Positions 31,778 to 40,479 of a stretch of 54,299 bases of DNA are shown here, in pieces. This DNA is from JBDTVS01 sp040007095 (GTDB lineage: Bacteria; Acidobacteriota; Vicinamibacteria; Vicinamibacterales; CAVVIG01), in assembly GCA_040007095.1 (NCBI GenBank), contig JBDTVS010000120.1, positions 1 to 54,299 on the forward strand. The letters are read 5' to 3'. The notes under the pieces were generated by a model. It was not told the origin of the DNA and ran no database searches. It saw only the letters and a list, made by a program, of their open reading frames with translations. The stretch's first letter is position 1, and each line of letters opens with the position of its first letter. The translations under genes and the position numbers were made by a program.

Positions 31778-32587
31778 TCACTGCACGCGGTCGAACACGA
31801 GTTTGTGACCGCCGACGACCAGATACCCGCGATCGAGCACCTTTGGCACGATGTACGTGTCGTGCTCGACCTGAAAGTTCACCAGGTTCGGGGCGTGGTC
31901 ACGCACTTCGTAGAGGGACGGGAGCTCAGTCGCCTTGGCCCGGATGTAGGTGAACTGGTCGTCGTGGAAGATGCCCGTCACGAAGAACGGCTTCTCATTC
32001 CATCGATACCGATACGGAAATTGCAGCGTGGTCGGAAAGGTCGCGCGGAACGCGGTGACGCGGTCGTCCGCAGACCGGGTGGCCGCGGTCGTCGCCCGTT
32101 CGATGGCCTGGGACGCCTCTGTCCTGGCTGTGTCCGCGGCTTTTCTGGCGTCGTCGGCCTCATGTCGGAACGCCTCGACCTGGGCAGCGGCGAACAACTT
32201 CGGCGAGGCGCCGGCGGTCGTCGCGATCTCGTCGTCCGACGTCACGTAGATCTTGAGGTCGGGGTCCGCCGCGCCTTCGGTCAACAGAAATGAATACACG
32301 TGGCCGGCCGCGGTCACCAGATTCAGATTCGTGGTGGCGCCAGCCTGGGCGGGTTTGACGTAGGCGAGGTGTTGGGCGCCGGAGACGACCCAGAGATCCT
32401 TGTCGCCGCAGACGAAGTCGAGAATCTCTTCGCTCTCCGGCAGAATGATCATCGTCGTGAATCGCAGTTTTGCCCTCACGCGGACGACAGAGTGCGGGTT
32501 GTATCGGACCTCGCGTGTGCTCTGGGCGTGGGCCGAGCCACTGAACATGAGCACGCCGATCAGGATGACGATGCGTGAACGGGTCAT
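31778..32587 (-). CDS. trbG: VirB9/TrbG-type T4SS outer-membrane core protein
   Basis: The 269-residue protein has a signal peptide (MTRSRIVILIGVLMFSGSAH, cleaved near AQS). An N-terminal beta domain follows (VRVRAKLRFTTMIILPESEE, FVCGDKDLWVVSGAQHLAYV), then a helical spacer, and a C-terminal domain with FPYRYRWNEKPFFVTGIFHD, VNFQVEHDTYIVPKVLDRGY. This matches TrbG/VirB9, which pairs with VirB7 and VirB10; no VirB7 lipoprotein gene is visible. Its start overlaps the VirB4-like gene end by four bases. Confidence 0.9.
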   Translation of the reverse strand: MTRSRIVILIGVLMFSGSAHAQSTREVRYNPHSVVRVRAKLRFTTMIILPESEEILDFVCGDKDLWVVSGAQHLAYVKPAQAGATTNLNLVTAAGHVYSFLLTEGAADPDLKIYVTSDDEIATTAGASPKLFAAAQVEAFRHEADDARKAADTARTEASQAIERATTAATRSADDRVTAFRATFPTTLQFPYRYRWNEKPFFVTGIFHDDQFTYIRAKATELPSLYEVRDHAPNLVNFQVEHDTYIVPKVLDRGYLVVGGHKLVFDRVQ

Positions 32588-35022
32588 TGGGACTCCTTTG
32601 TGGTACCGGCGATGGCTGTGTCGTCGTCCGCACGGCGCGCGCTCGCGGCGGCCGGTCGTGGCGCAGAATCGGATGGGGTATCCATCCCATCGGGCGGTGA
32701 CCCGACGTGCAGATTGATCACCTTGGACAGGTCCGGCCGCTTCAGCAGGGCCTGCTGCCGTGGACGCAAGTGCTGGATCAGGGCGGCCTCGGTGTGATTG
32801 AGGTGAAACACTTCACGTGCGCGGGCCACGTCCATGTTCGGATTCGCTAAGAAGAATTTCGTCGGACAACTCTCCACCACCGTCCGGAGCAGGTCGGCAT
32901 CGAGGAAGTCGTCGCTGCTTTGGGTGGCCAGGAGCATCGCCGCGTTCCGCTTCCGCCACGTCTTGAGCGCCTCCGTGATGTACGCCTTCACGGTGGCGTC
33001 ACGGGCAAAGCGCCAGGCTTCGTCGAGCACAAAGAGCTTCAGTTGCGCGGCGGCGGCGGGGTCGTGAATCGAGGCGCTGGCCCGATGCAGGACGTAGAAC
33101 AGGAGCGGTTCCAGGACCAGGGGAAACTGCTCCAGCCCCTCGAAGTCGAAGCATTGGACGCGTTGGAACGTTAGGGTGTCCTCAGGGTTGTCGAACAGCG
33201 CCGCATACGGCCCGCCTTGGACCCACCGATGCAGGTGTTGCGCCAAGCCACGCGGGAGCAGATTGGCGAGCGTGAAGAGCCGACGCTGCGGCGGATCGAG
33301 AGCGTAGATGTTCTCGACGGCCTCGTACAGATCCCGGTCCTCCAGCAAGGTGAGCTGGTGCTGCCCACTCGACTGGAGCAATACCCGGACAAACGAAAAC
33401 AGGAAATGGCGATGCTCCGGGGTGGGCTCGAGACAGAACGGATTGATGGTGAAGGTCCGGTCCGACAACCCCATCCGCCACGTGCTGCCACCGAGGCGCG
33501 TCACGAGCGCGTCATAGCTGCCGCCAAGATCGAAGATGACGGTAACCGGGTCGTATTTCTGCGCGTGCGTCACGATGAACTGCGCCAGGAACGACTTCCC
33601 CGACCCGGTCGCCCCTTGAATCAAGGCGTGGCCAACGTCCTGATAGTGCAGATTCCAAAAGTACGGCGTCTGGTGCTCTGTCTCGAAGACGGCCAGACAC
33701 TCGCGACCCGGCAAGTGGGCACTGGTCCGCTGCCCCGTCTCGCGCGTGAACAGGAAACTGAGATCGGCCGCGTTGGTGTTGAGCAGCGCGAGGCGCCGCA
33801 CATTGTGCGACGCATTGCCGGGCACGATCGCGAGCCAGGCGTTCAAGAGGTTGTAACTCTCCTCGTAGAGCGCGCCGTCGTGCCCGGCAAAGACCTTGAC
33901 GCATTCCGCCACGCTCCGATCCAGCCGCGTCGCGTCACGGTCATACGCGATGACCGTGAGGGAACACGCTCCGAAGATGTGGCCCTCGACCTCCAGCGCG
34001 GTCAGGCTCTGTCCGAGCTCCTGGACGGTCGCCGAGGCGGACTGGTCGACGAGCATGTCCTCGGAGGTCGTCTGTGGACTGAGGTAATTGATCAACGAGA
34101 CTTTTTGGTTGAAGAAGTGTCGTTGACGCGCCCGCAGGTCGCGTCGCATCCGCGCCGTAGACAGCCGCTGCCATTCTAGGCACGCGATGAACGGGCTCGG
34201 GATGGCATACAAGTCCTGTAGGATGTGCGCGAACGTCTTGGCCGGCGGCTCCTTCATCGTCAGGACCTTGACGCGATAGCCGTCGACCATCAATGCGTCC
34301 CGGTGACAATCGATTGCCGAGTCGGCGACGTAGAAGTCCAGATGCGTGTCGTGCTTCAGCGTGACCGGATCGACTTTGTGCGGCGCGTAGTTCACGAGCC
34401 GTCGAAAGAAGCGAAACGCGTCGGCCTTGGGCAGGAGCGTCGGCGCCACGGTGTCCGCGAGCTGCACGGTGAAGGCGTGCGCCTTCTGCTGGAGCTCCGC
34501 GGTGGCACGGGCGATCTCACCCGTCATCCCCGCGGTGACCGCGTCAACAGACAACAGTGACCGCACCGCGGATCGCGGCGCGCTGAGGAGATCGGCCACG
34601 GTGCCCGCGAGGTTGCGCCGAGTGGTCCATCCTTCGTAGAGGACGACCAGGTAGAGCTCCAGCTCGAAGAGCGCGTCGGCCTTGCCATTCAGATACGCCG
34701 AGCGCTGCTGGAGCGCCTGGTGGACCACCGGGTGGGCATGCCCGGCCGACCGGATCGGCGCGGCCGGGTGCTTCACCAGGTACTGATACACGCGAAAGGA
34801 CTCGTCAAGCTGGCGCAGCGCGCGCTCAAAACGGTGCGCGACCGCCCGCCGATCCGCGTGGTCAAGGCACTCGTCGTCGACCCCGTGGAGACGGAACACC
34901 TGGCCGAGCGCCCCGGCCTTCGTCAGGAACGTGGTGTCATCCACGAACCCCCATAACGCAAGGAGGCCATGGACGGTGCCGGCGGCCCGATAGTCCTTCA
35001 AAATGCGACCGACACGAACCAT
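32584..35022 (-). CDS. trbE: VirB4/TrbE-type T4SS ATPase
   Basis: The largest T4SS ATPase, of 812 residues, energises pilus biogenesis. The N-terminal CagE/TrbE/VirB domain (residues about 1-400) includes FVDDTTFLTKAGALGQVFRL and SPFIACLEWQRLSTARMRRD. The C-terminal AAA domain has Walker A QGATGSGKSFLAQFIVTHAQ (near 470), VTVIFDLGGSYDALV, Walker B KLFVLDEAWRFARDATVKAY (near 665) and the RNAAMLLATQSSDDFLDADL motif. All nucleotide motifs are intact. The C-terminal tail is low complexity. Family certain. Confidence 0.94.
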   Translation of the reverse strand: MVRVGRILKDYRAAGTVHGLLALWGFVDDTTFLTKAGALGQVFRLHGVDDECLDHADRRAVAHRFERALRQLDESFRVYQYLVKHPAAPIRSAGHAHPVVHQALQQRSAYLNGKADALFELELYLVVLYEGWTTRRNLAGTVADLLSAPRSAVRSLLSVDAVTAGMTGEIARATAELQQKAHAFTVQLADTVAPTLLPKADAFRFFRRLVNYAPHKVDPVTLKHDTHLDFYVADSAIDCHRDALMVDGYRVKVLTMKEPPAKTFAHILQDLYAIPSPFIACLEWQRLSTARMRRDLRARQRHFFNQKVSLINYLSPQTTSEDMLVDQSASATVQELGQSLTALEVEGHIFGACSLTVIAYDRDATRLDRSVAECVKVFAGHDGALYEESYNLLNAWLAIVPGNASHNVRRLALLNTNAADLSFLFTRETGQRTSAHLPGRECLAVFETEHQTPYFWNLHYQDVGHALIQGATGSGKSFLAQFIVTHAQKYDPVTVIFDLGGSYDALVTRLGGSTWRMGLSDRTFTINPFCLEPTPEHRHFLFSFVRVLLQSSGQHQLTLLEDRDLYEAVENIYALDPPQRRLFTLANLLPRGLAQHLHRWVQGGPYAALFDNPEDTLTFQRVQCFDFEGLEQFPLVLEPLLFYVLHRASASIHDPAAAAQLKLFVLDEAWRFARDATVKAYITEALKTWRKRNAAMLLATQSSDDFLDADLLRTVVESCPTKFFLANPNMDVARAREVFHLNHTEAALIQHLRPRQQALLKRPDLSKVINLHVGSPPDGMDTPSDSAPRPAAASARRADDDTAIAGTTKESQ

Positions 35023-35028
35023 TTTTGT

Positions 35029-35334
35029 CTACCGCCTTCCTCGGCTGACGCGGTGGTATTGGGCCGCGTCGTATCGGGATCGCGCCGTACCGGAACGCAG
35101 CAGAATCTGCAGCAGCTGCGGATCGTGCGACGTGCTCCACCAGCCAAAGGCATAAAGCACCGTGAACAGGAGACAGCCCGCCAGGAAGCTGTAGAACAAA
35201 TTGAACGTCGCCGCGCCGACGAGCAGCGCCAGGAAGAACAGGCGTCGATCGACGCCGCACACCGTCAACGGACGGTAGAGGGCGCGTGGCACCGAGCGAG
35301 CCTCCGGCTGGTTCTCGGTCGTCATGGTCGTCAA
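35029..35334 (-). CDS. trbD: VirB3/TrbD-type T4SS membrane protein
   Basis: The 101-residue protein has a short N-terminus, then the VirB3 hallmark ALYRPLTVCGVDRRLFFLAL and a second helix (FYSFLAGCLLFTVLYAFGWW), ending in a basic tail with QYHRVSRGRR. It lies between the VirB2-like pilin and VirB4-like ATPase, the conserved order. Its start overlaps the pilin gene stop by four bases. Confidence 0.88.
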   Translation of the reverse strand: MTTMTTENQPEARSVPRALYRPLTVCGVDRRLFFLALLVGAATFNLFYSFLAGCLLFTVLYAFGWWSTSHDPQLLQILLRSGTARSRYDAAQYHRVSRGRR

Positions 35335-35645
35335 AAGAGCCAGGTCAGAAACTGCGCCGCGAAGAGCGCCAGGCCGCCACCGAACACGATGCCGCTGATC
35401 TGTCGCTTAGCCCCGCCCTCACCAAACATGAACATCAGGCCGCCGATGACAATCGCCACCAGCGCCAGGGACCGGGCCAGTGGTCCGGTGAAGGAGGTGG
35501 CCAGGTTCGCGCTGGCCCGTTCCCACGGCGACTGCGCGAAGCCGATGGCTGGAACCAAGAGCAGCGCGACGACCGCAAGCCAGGCGCGGCAGATAAAGGC
35601 GCGAACGACGGACCGTCTGATGAGCAATGCGGATCGCAGCGGCAT
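35331..35645 (-). CDS. trbC: VirB2/TrbC-type pilin
   Basis: This 104-residue pilin precursor has a long signal region ending near GFAQ. A short polar loop (SPWERASANLATSFTGP) and two hydrophobic helices follow (SLALVAIVIGGLMFMFGEGG, then ISGIVFGGGLALFAAQFLTW). The polar RARxx..GGAKRQ turn is typical of VirB2/TrbC pilins. A GGAGGTATTC site gives a strong start. It is probably the major subunit of the conjugative pilus. Confidence 0.87.
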   Translation of the reverse strand: MPLRSALLIRRSVVRAFICRAWLAVVALLLVPAIGFAQSPWERASANLATSFTGPLARSLALVAIVIGGLMFMFGEGGAKRQISGIVFGGGLALFAAQFLTWLF

Positions 35646-35726
35646 GAATACCTCCAGAGTCCTTTGCGGTTTACCGATGGCGGCATGTCGGGGACGACAC
35701 GCCTCCCTGTGCGAGCAGCGCCGCCT

Positions 35727-35960
35727 CTACGCGGTCTGCGGAGGCAATGAAACCATCCAACTGGTGTGCAAGTGCAAGGGCACGAGGCGCATCGAGCTCG
35801 AGCCCGAACGCGTGGCGCCGAGGGACATCTCGATCACGAGAGGGCCGAGATCATCGGTCGCCCCACGGAGCCGCCACAGCACGATCGGCACCGGCGATCG
35901 TCGGCGCGCGGGCGTGAGCGCTCCCGCCCGCGATCGATTCGTGCATTTCGGCTCGTTCAT
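35727..35960 (-). CDS. Small protein at the head of the transfer operon (uncertain)
   Basis: A 77-residue frame begins MNEPKCTNRSRAGALTPARR behind an excellent GAGGAGGACGC site, and ends 81 bp before the pilin gene. The middle, IVLWRLRGATDDLGPLVIEM, and the tail TSWMVSLPPQTA look protein-like, but no family is recognised. The good ribosome site is the main support. A regulator or an untranslated leader are alternatives. Confidence 0.45.
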   Translation of the reverse strand: MNEPKCTNRSRAGALTPARRRSPVPIVLWRLRGATDDLGPLVIEMSLGATRSGSSSMRLVPLHLHTSWMVSLPPQTA

Positions 35961-37173
35961 GCGTCCTCCTCGCTATGTGATCGTCCGTCCGGCAAGAGCG
36001 TGACAAGGTCGACCGCGCGGCATGACGACGCCGGTGCCTCCGGACGTAGTCATCGGATACGCGCCATTCGACTCATTCGATTCGCTTGTTCGTCATGGCC
36101 GCGATCTCGTGCCCCATACTTGATGGAACAGCAGGTGGGACCGAAACCTTACGACGACGACGAAGACGCGCGGCCGCCGCTCGGGTCACACACGAGTAGT
36201 GGCAGACGTGTCTTCGGTCGCTTGCTAAACTACCGGGCGGGAGTCTAACGGGCCAACGGGACGGACAGAAGAAGATGTTGCGTCGGACCGCAGCAGGCCG
36301 ATTGGGCTTCAGTTACCACCCGGATCGAGCGCTCGAAGCGGCGGGGAGTCGTTCGATCCCGCGTTGTCGAGGAGTTCTTTCAGTGGGGTTCGAACAACGC
36401 GTCCCGAGGTAGCGCCAAGTTCGGTATCACCGAGCGCCAGGCATGTCTTCTGGTCGCGCCATGGTGCATTCCGGCGTCTGCCTGCTACGCCAGTACTCGT
36501 CATTCGGTGGCGTCGGTCACGGGCGACTTCAGATCAGACCCGAGTTTTTTGCCGAGCTCGTCCAGCTCGGTTAGATTCCTCCATTACTCATTTACTGATT
36601 CCTCTTGGTCTTGCGGGCGGCCGAGGGGGTGTCCGTTGGCCGCGCGCGTTGCCCTTTCTCTCCTGAAAGGTCGTACGGCATGAAGCGCCTCTGAGATTCA
36701 CGATCAGCACAGAGAAACACGGCGCCGAGTTCGGCGACGAGCTCTTCGACGGCATAGCCCTCGGAGCCGAAACGTCTGCCGCCAAAATCGCGCCCCAGAC
36801 GGGTCGCGGGCGCCGTCCAGTGGAGAATAAACATTAGCGGGGGGTCCCAGGTTGACGGAATGCCCGCTATCGGACCCCGGCCCCTGCCCTGCCTGCCCCC
36901 CCAGCCACAGCGAACTCGGCCTTCCCGTTTCTCTTCGTCCTCTTTCCCCATGACCATTCCCGCGATGCTGTCTCGCGCGCCTTACACGCCGTTGGCGTAC
37001 GATCAAGGAGAATGCGGCGCGTGGCTGTTCTGTGTTACGCTACGTGGGATCTCAGCCGGCGAGTGTTGGCTAACGGTGGAAGCCGTAGGGATCACGCCAC
37101 GTGACGTGGCATTCGTTTACGGCCTGGAAGGGCCGCTATTGAGCTTGTCTGGGCTCAGAAAGAAGGTCGCCCC
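35961..37173. other. 1.2-kb junction region, mostly non-coding or decayed
   Basis: The first 200 bases should contain the minus-strand promoter of the transfer operon. A plus-strand frame of 41 codons at 36123-36248 (MEQQVGPKPYDDDEDARPPL...) has no ribosome site and is doubtful. Bases 36250-36590 show nothing I recognise. A decayed ardC-like fragment follows at 36703-36822. Bases 36880-36910 again contain CCTGCC units of the 9-bp repeat family. The last 200 bases should hold the promoter of the plus-strand accessory genes. Confidence 0.45.
36703..36822 (-). pseudogene. Remnant of an ArdC-type antirestriction/zincin protein
   Basis: The translated fragment HWTAPATRLGRDFGGRRFGS, then EGYAVEELVAELGAVFLCAD, matches the zincin-like part of ArdC-family antirestriction proteins (typically with RLxRDFxxRFGDExYAxEELxAELGxAFLC). 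It is flanked on both sides by unrelated sequence and there is no room for the N-terminal ssDNA-binding domain. It is therefore a decayed relic. ArdC genes are common cargo of conjugative elements, which links this junction to the ICE. Confidence 0.7.
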
Positions 37174-37692
37174 ATGGCGATCATTGCCTCTAAAGACACT
37201 CCGCTACCCGACGACATCGCCTCCACCTTTCGTCGCCTCCCTCAATCCGCCGTCAACCTAAATGTCGCCTCGAATGGGTTGGGTAAAGCTATTGCCCTTT
37301 CTGACGACAACCTTAGAACTCTAAATCTAGGTATATCAGCGTGGATCGTTATCGCCGAAGATCTCGACCAGCTCTCGGACAACTATTGGCGCACATCCCT
37401 TGGATACGACAACATCAACGGCAAATGGGGCATCGCCCTTCGGACTGAGTCCGGGGACCTTGGTGATCCCAATGGCGCGGAAGTGCAATCATGGCTCTTC
37501 AACGACGGCCCTAGAGCCCTTCGCCTCGAAGCGATGCCCAAGTTGCCTCATCTCTTTGAAGAAATCGTCAAACAAGCCGACGAAATGACCGCCAAGATCA
37601 AAACGGCGACGCTTCAGGCGGAGCAGTTTGCGGCGGTCCTCGCCGGGTTGATTCCACCAACGCCACCGGCCACAAAGCAGGGGTCACGATGA
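37174..37692 (+). CDS. Hypothetical accessory protein, coupled to a membrane peptide
   Basis: The 172-residue protein starts MAIIASKDTPLPDDIASTFR behind a GAAGG site. Noticeable segments are ALSDDNLRTLNLGISAWIVI, SLGYDNINGKWGIALRTESG and EVQSWLFNDGPRALRLEAMP, followed by a helical C-terminal part (LFEEIVKQADEMTAKIKTAT). The layout recalls a family of unnamed proteins with an LNLGxSAW ... KWGIALRT ... WLFNDxPRxLR pattern, for which I know no function. Codon third positions are noticeably less GC-rich than in the flanking operons, suggesting acquisition. It overlaps the next small gene by ATGA. Confidence 0.72.
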   Translation: MAIIASKDTPLPDDIASTFRRLPQSAVNLNVASNGLGKAIALSDDNLRTLNLGISAWIVIAEDLDQLSDNYWRTSLGYDNINGKWGIALRTESGDLGDPNGAEVQSWLFNDGPRALRLEAMPKLPHLFEEIVKQADEMTAKIKTATLQAEQFAAVLAGLIPPTPPATKQGSR

Positions 37693-37829
37693 CCCTCATC
37701 ATCGTATGGGTCGTCATTACCATCTGCGCTACCGTACTGGCGCTGGCCCTCTACAAAGGCGACGTGACCGCCACACTCAAATTCCTCGGTGTGGGCCTGA
37801 TACTCGAGGCTAAGGAGCGACGAAAGTAG
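37689..37829 (+). CDS. 46-residue membrane peptide with basic tail
   Basis: The frame starts on an ATG in an ATGA overlap with the upstream gene. It encodes one hydrophobic helix (MTLIIVWVVITICATVLALA) followed by LYKGDVTATLKFLGVGLILE and the basic end AKERRK. It is too short for ordinary gene calling, but the overlap and composition support it. The pair resembles a sensor or effector protein with a small membrane partner; this is speculation from layout only. Confidence 0.62.
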   Translation: MTLIIVWVVITICATVLALALYKGDVTATLKFLGVGLILEAKERRK

Positions 37830-37871
37830 TTACGAGAATTGGCTGCCTCGGCCTGACCGCTGTCACCTAAA

Positions 37872-38894
37872 ATGCAGACACTTGATGCTGTGATCGCCGT
37901 GCTCCGTCATCGCGGTAAAACGAATATCGCGGACCTAATGGCGCGATCGAAAGCCGCTTTCAGAGACAGCGATGGCATGGACAGTTGGTCTGACATCGAA
38001 GTGGCCAGCGTCGAACTGAGCGCCCCTATCGGCGTTTATGACCAACTCAAGAGTCTTCCGCGACCCGATAGAGACGCGATCCTTGTCGCATTTCGAGAAT
38101 GCCAGCCTGACCCGGCGACCACGCAGATCCGCGCCATCACGTTCCGCCTCGACACCGAGACACTCGACCGAACGCAGGACAATTTTGCAAAGCTGCTAAA
38201 GGAAATCGAGGCCCAGAAAGCCCTGATGATCGATGTCGCAACCGGCGGGGCGCGTATTCAAAATGTCAACGATGCATACATCGTTCGTCGAGCGTTTTTG
38301 GCAAAGGCACTGTCGGCCGGCGGCTTGAAGGATTCAAGTCCTTACGCATCTCTTTGGGACTGGTACAAGAAATGGAAAGACGACCTGCCTAGCTATCAGT
38401 CCCGCCGCGAGTACGTCTCGGACCTGTACAAACCATTGAGCGACCGGCTGGAGGGACCATCCGACCGACCTCCGCTTTTCGATCAACCAACCGGATGGAC
38501 GGCCATCGACATAGGACAGGGTCAAATGCGCGAAACTCTAGCCCGCGCGCAGACAGCCCCTGAATTCCAGAGCGTTGGCGTTCATTGTCGTGAACTCATG
38601 ATTAGTCTTGCGCAGGAAGTGTATGACGGTGAGCGCCATCCAGCCATTGATGAAACGGCTCCGAGCCGCACGGACGCAAAACGGATGCTCGAAGCCTATG
38701 TAGCTGTCGAACTGGCAGGCAAGACCAACGAGGAACTGCGAAAGCACGCACGAGCTGCCTTTGATCTAGCGAATGCCCTTCAGCATCGACGAACCGCAAC
38801 GTTCCGAGACGCGGCGCTCTGCGCTGAGGCAACAACGTCAATTGTCAATTTAATCGCGATCGTCTCTGGTCGGCGCGATCCCGGAGGGCCCTGA
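37872..38894 (+). CDS. Hypothetical accessory protein, possible defence-type
   Basis: The 340-residue protein starts MQTLDAVIAVLRHRGKTNIA. The N-terminal part has DQLKSLPRPDRDAILVAFRE and IRAITFRLDTETLDRTQDNF. The C-terminal helical region reads LRKHARAAFDLANALQHRRT, ATFRDAALCAEATTSIVNLI and AIVSGRRDP. This C-terminal segment looks well conserved and resembles helical C-terminal domains of unnamed abortive-infection-like proteins, but I cannot name the family. It follows the small membrane peptide by 42 bp and is probably in the same transcript. Confidence 0.7.
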   Translation: MQTLDAVIAVLRHRGKTNIADLMARSKAAFRDSDGMDSWSDIEVASVELSAPIGVYDQLKSLPRPDRDAILVAFRECQPDPATTQIRAITFRLDTETLDRTQDNFAKLLKEIEAQKALMIDVATGGARIQNVNDAYIVRRAFLAKALSAGGLKDSSPYASLWDWYKKWKDDLPSYQSRREYVSDLYKPLSDRLEGPSDRPPLFDQPTGWTAIDIGQGQMRETLARAQTAPEFQSVGVHCRELMISLAQEVYDGERHPAIDETAPSRTDAKRMLEAYVAVELAGKTNEELRKHARAAFDLANALQHRRTATFRDAALCAEATTSIVNLIAIVSGRRDPGGP

Positions 38895-39037
38895 TACGCA
38901 GTGATGAATCGCTATGTCGCCAGCTTGCGCTCCGTTGGTTGATTCATCTCGCGCTTTCCGCACGCGAACGGCAGCAGCGGAGGCTTTCTTTTGTGTGGCA
39001 GATCCGGCGGCGGATTCAAGCGCGATATACTCCCGCC

Positions 39038-39742
39038 ATGCTCCAGGCTCTTCGCGCTCGCCTCAACGCCGCCAAGGCCCTCGTCTTGCGACTTTGGCGA
39101 GTCCCGCTCGTCCCGGGCCCGGTTCTCTTGCTGCTCGCCGGCTTCGTCGGTGCTGGCGTAGTTGGCTACGTCGCGACCCGATTCACCAGCAATCGCACCG
39201 AAACACTGAGCGACGGCGTCCGGTACGTAGGGACCGTCCTTCAGATGCTGGGTCTGTATGTCGTTCTCCGCGCCATTAACGGGGCGCAGAAGCTATTCAA
39301 TCGGCCCACACTGGGAGCCTCGTTCCGTGACTGGTCCCGCCGCTTGCGATCAGCCTTCCGGCCGAGCCGACACGTTCTTCAGGCTATCACCGGTGTCGGT
39401 GCTGTCTCGGTGACCGGCAACCCGTCGGCGGTGTTAATCCAGGCGCCCAGGACCATCGAGGACCGCGTGCGTGTGCTGGAACAGGGCCTCGCATCGCTAC
39501 GCAGCGATCTGGACTTGAAGATTAGCACCGTTACGACCGCGATCTCAAAGGTCGAGGCCAGCGTCACGCGCGAGTCGGATGAACGAAGCAAGGCCCTCAA
39601 TGCATTGACTGCCACCATCGACTCGTTCGCAGTCGACGATTTGCACCTGGAGATGGTCGCTGCCGTATGGCTGTTCTTCGGGATTATAGGAACCAGCATT
39701 CCGCAGGAAGCGGCGCGTCTGATAGCCTGGATCGTTCGGTAG
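39038..39742 (+). CDS. Membrane protein with central coiled coil, unknown
   Basis: The 234-residue product has two N-terminal membrane helices (LVPGPVLLLLAGFVGAGVVG and YVGTVLQMLGLYVVLRAING). A cytoplasmic region contains a predicted coiled coil (EDRVRVLEQGLASLRSDLDL and KVEASVTRESDERSKALNAL), and a last helix is LEMVAAVWLFFGIIGTSIPQ. I choose the ATG of MLQALRARLNAAKALVLRLW; longer starts add no recognisable sequence. No family is recognised. Its position in a run of accessory genes suggests cargo. Confidence 0.65.
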   Translation: MLQALRARLNAAKALVLRLWRVPLVPGPVLLLLAGFVGAGVVGYVATRFTSNRTETLSDGVRYVGTVLQMLGLYVVLRAINGAQKLFNRPTLGASFRDWSRRLRSAFRPSRHVLQAITGVGAVSVTGNPSAVLIQAPRTIEDRVRVLEQGLASLRSDLDLKISTVTTAISKVEASVTRESDERSKALNALTATIDSFAVDDLHLEMVAAVWLFFGIIGTSIPQEAARLIAWIVR

Positions 39743-39760
39743 GTCGTAACAATTCCACCC

Positions 39761-40420
39761 ATGCCCCTTAAATCGAAGACCTGGTTCGGGCGACTTGCAT
39801 TTGCATTCCCGCACTCGACCCTTACGATGAGCGCCCAGATAGCGCGTTTTGTTGTGCTGTATGAAGACCTGAAGATCGAACTCAACGCAGTCGAACGAGA
39901 GAGCATCCCTTTCCTCGATGACGCGGGCGCTGAGTATCGGCGCCTCTACTTTCTTCGCCGCACGCTTGCGACCTTCCGCGAAATGCGTTCAGCGTTTCAT
40001 CAACTAGACGAGGACCCTGACTTTCGGCGGCAGGTCATCCACGCTATGAACGCCGAGTTCAAGGGTGTGTGGAGCGCCGCCGTCAACTACTTCGATGACA
40101 ACGCGGAGACGATACGCGCTGCCAGAAACGCTGTCGGTGGCCATTTCTCGAACGGAGCGGCTCGCCATGTAGTCGAAGAAATGGGTGACCGCGTCGGGTC
40201 AGTAGACATCACGTTTCACAGAAGCGGAACCGGTGGGGGAGCGACGTTCAAGCTCGCCGGGGAGCTCGTTGCCGCAGCAATGTCTCACTCAAAACCAATA
40301 GGCGCTGACGACCTACAATACTTTGAAGACCTCATCAGAATCATGGTCGGGGCATTGGGACATGCGATCAAGGCTGTGCATATCCTGGCCATCGTGCACG
40401 TCATTCCGAGCCTGCATTAG
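39761..40420 (+). CDS. Helical protein with a HEPN-like RNxxxxH motif
   Basis: The 219-residue all-alpha protein contains EYRRLYFLRRTLATFREMRS, a helix of charged-aromatic type, and ETIRAARNAVGGHFSNGAAR. Arg122 and His128 form R-N-A-V-G-G-H, an Rx5H motif of the kind that marks HEPN ribonuclease-like domains. The RN dipeptide is the commonest variant. The C-terminal third is also helical (LQYFEDLIRIMVGALGHAIK). HEPN membership is an inference from one motif plus helicity; transfer to a defence or toxin role is further inference. An ATG 66 bases downstream is an alternative start. Confidence 0.62.
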   Translation: MPLKSKTWFGRLAFAFPHSTLTMSAQIARFVVLYEDLKIELNAVERESIPFLDDAGAEYRRLYFLRRTLATFREMRSAFHQLDEDPDFRRQVIHAMNAEFKGVWSAAVNYFDDNAETIRAARNAVGGHFSNGAARHVVEEMGDRVGSVDITFHRSGTGGGATFKLAGELVAAAMSHSKPIGADDLQYFEDLIRIMVGALGHAIKAVHILAIVHVIPSLH

Positions 40421-40479
40421 CCCCGCATTAGCCCGCACCGAAATCTTGACACCCCCCGCCCATCTGCTACCGCTTGCGG

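Noticed and set aside
35675..35800. Cysteine-rich plus-strand translation (CEQRRLYAVCGG...CKCK) as a Com-like zinc ribbon
   Set aside because: The cysteine spacing does not fit, there is no ribosome site, and it overlaps the minus-strand operon head.
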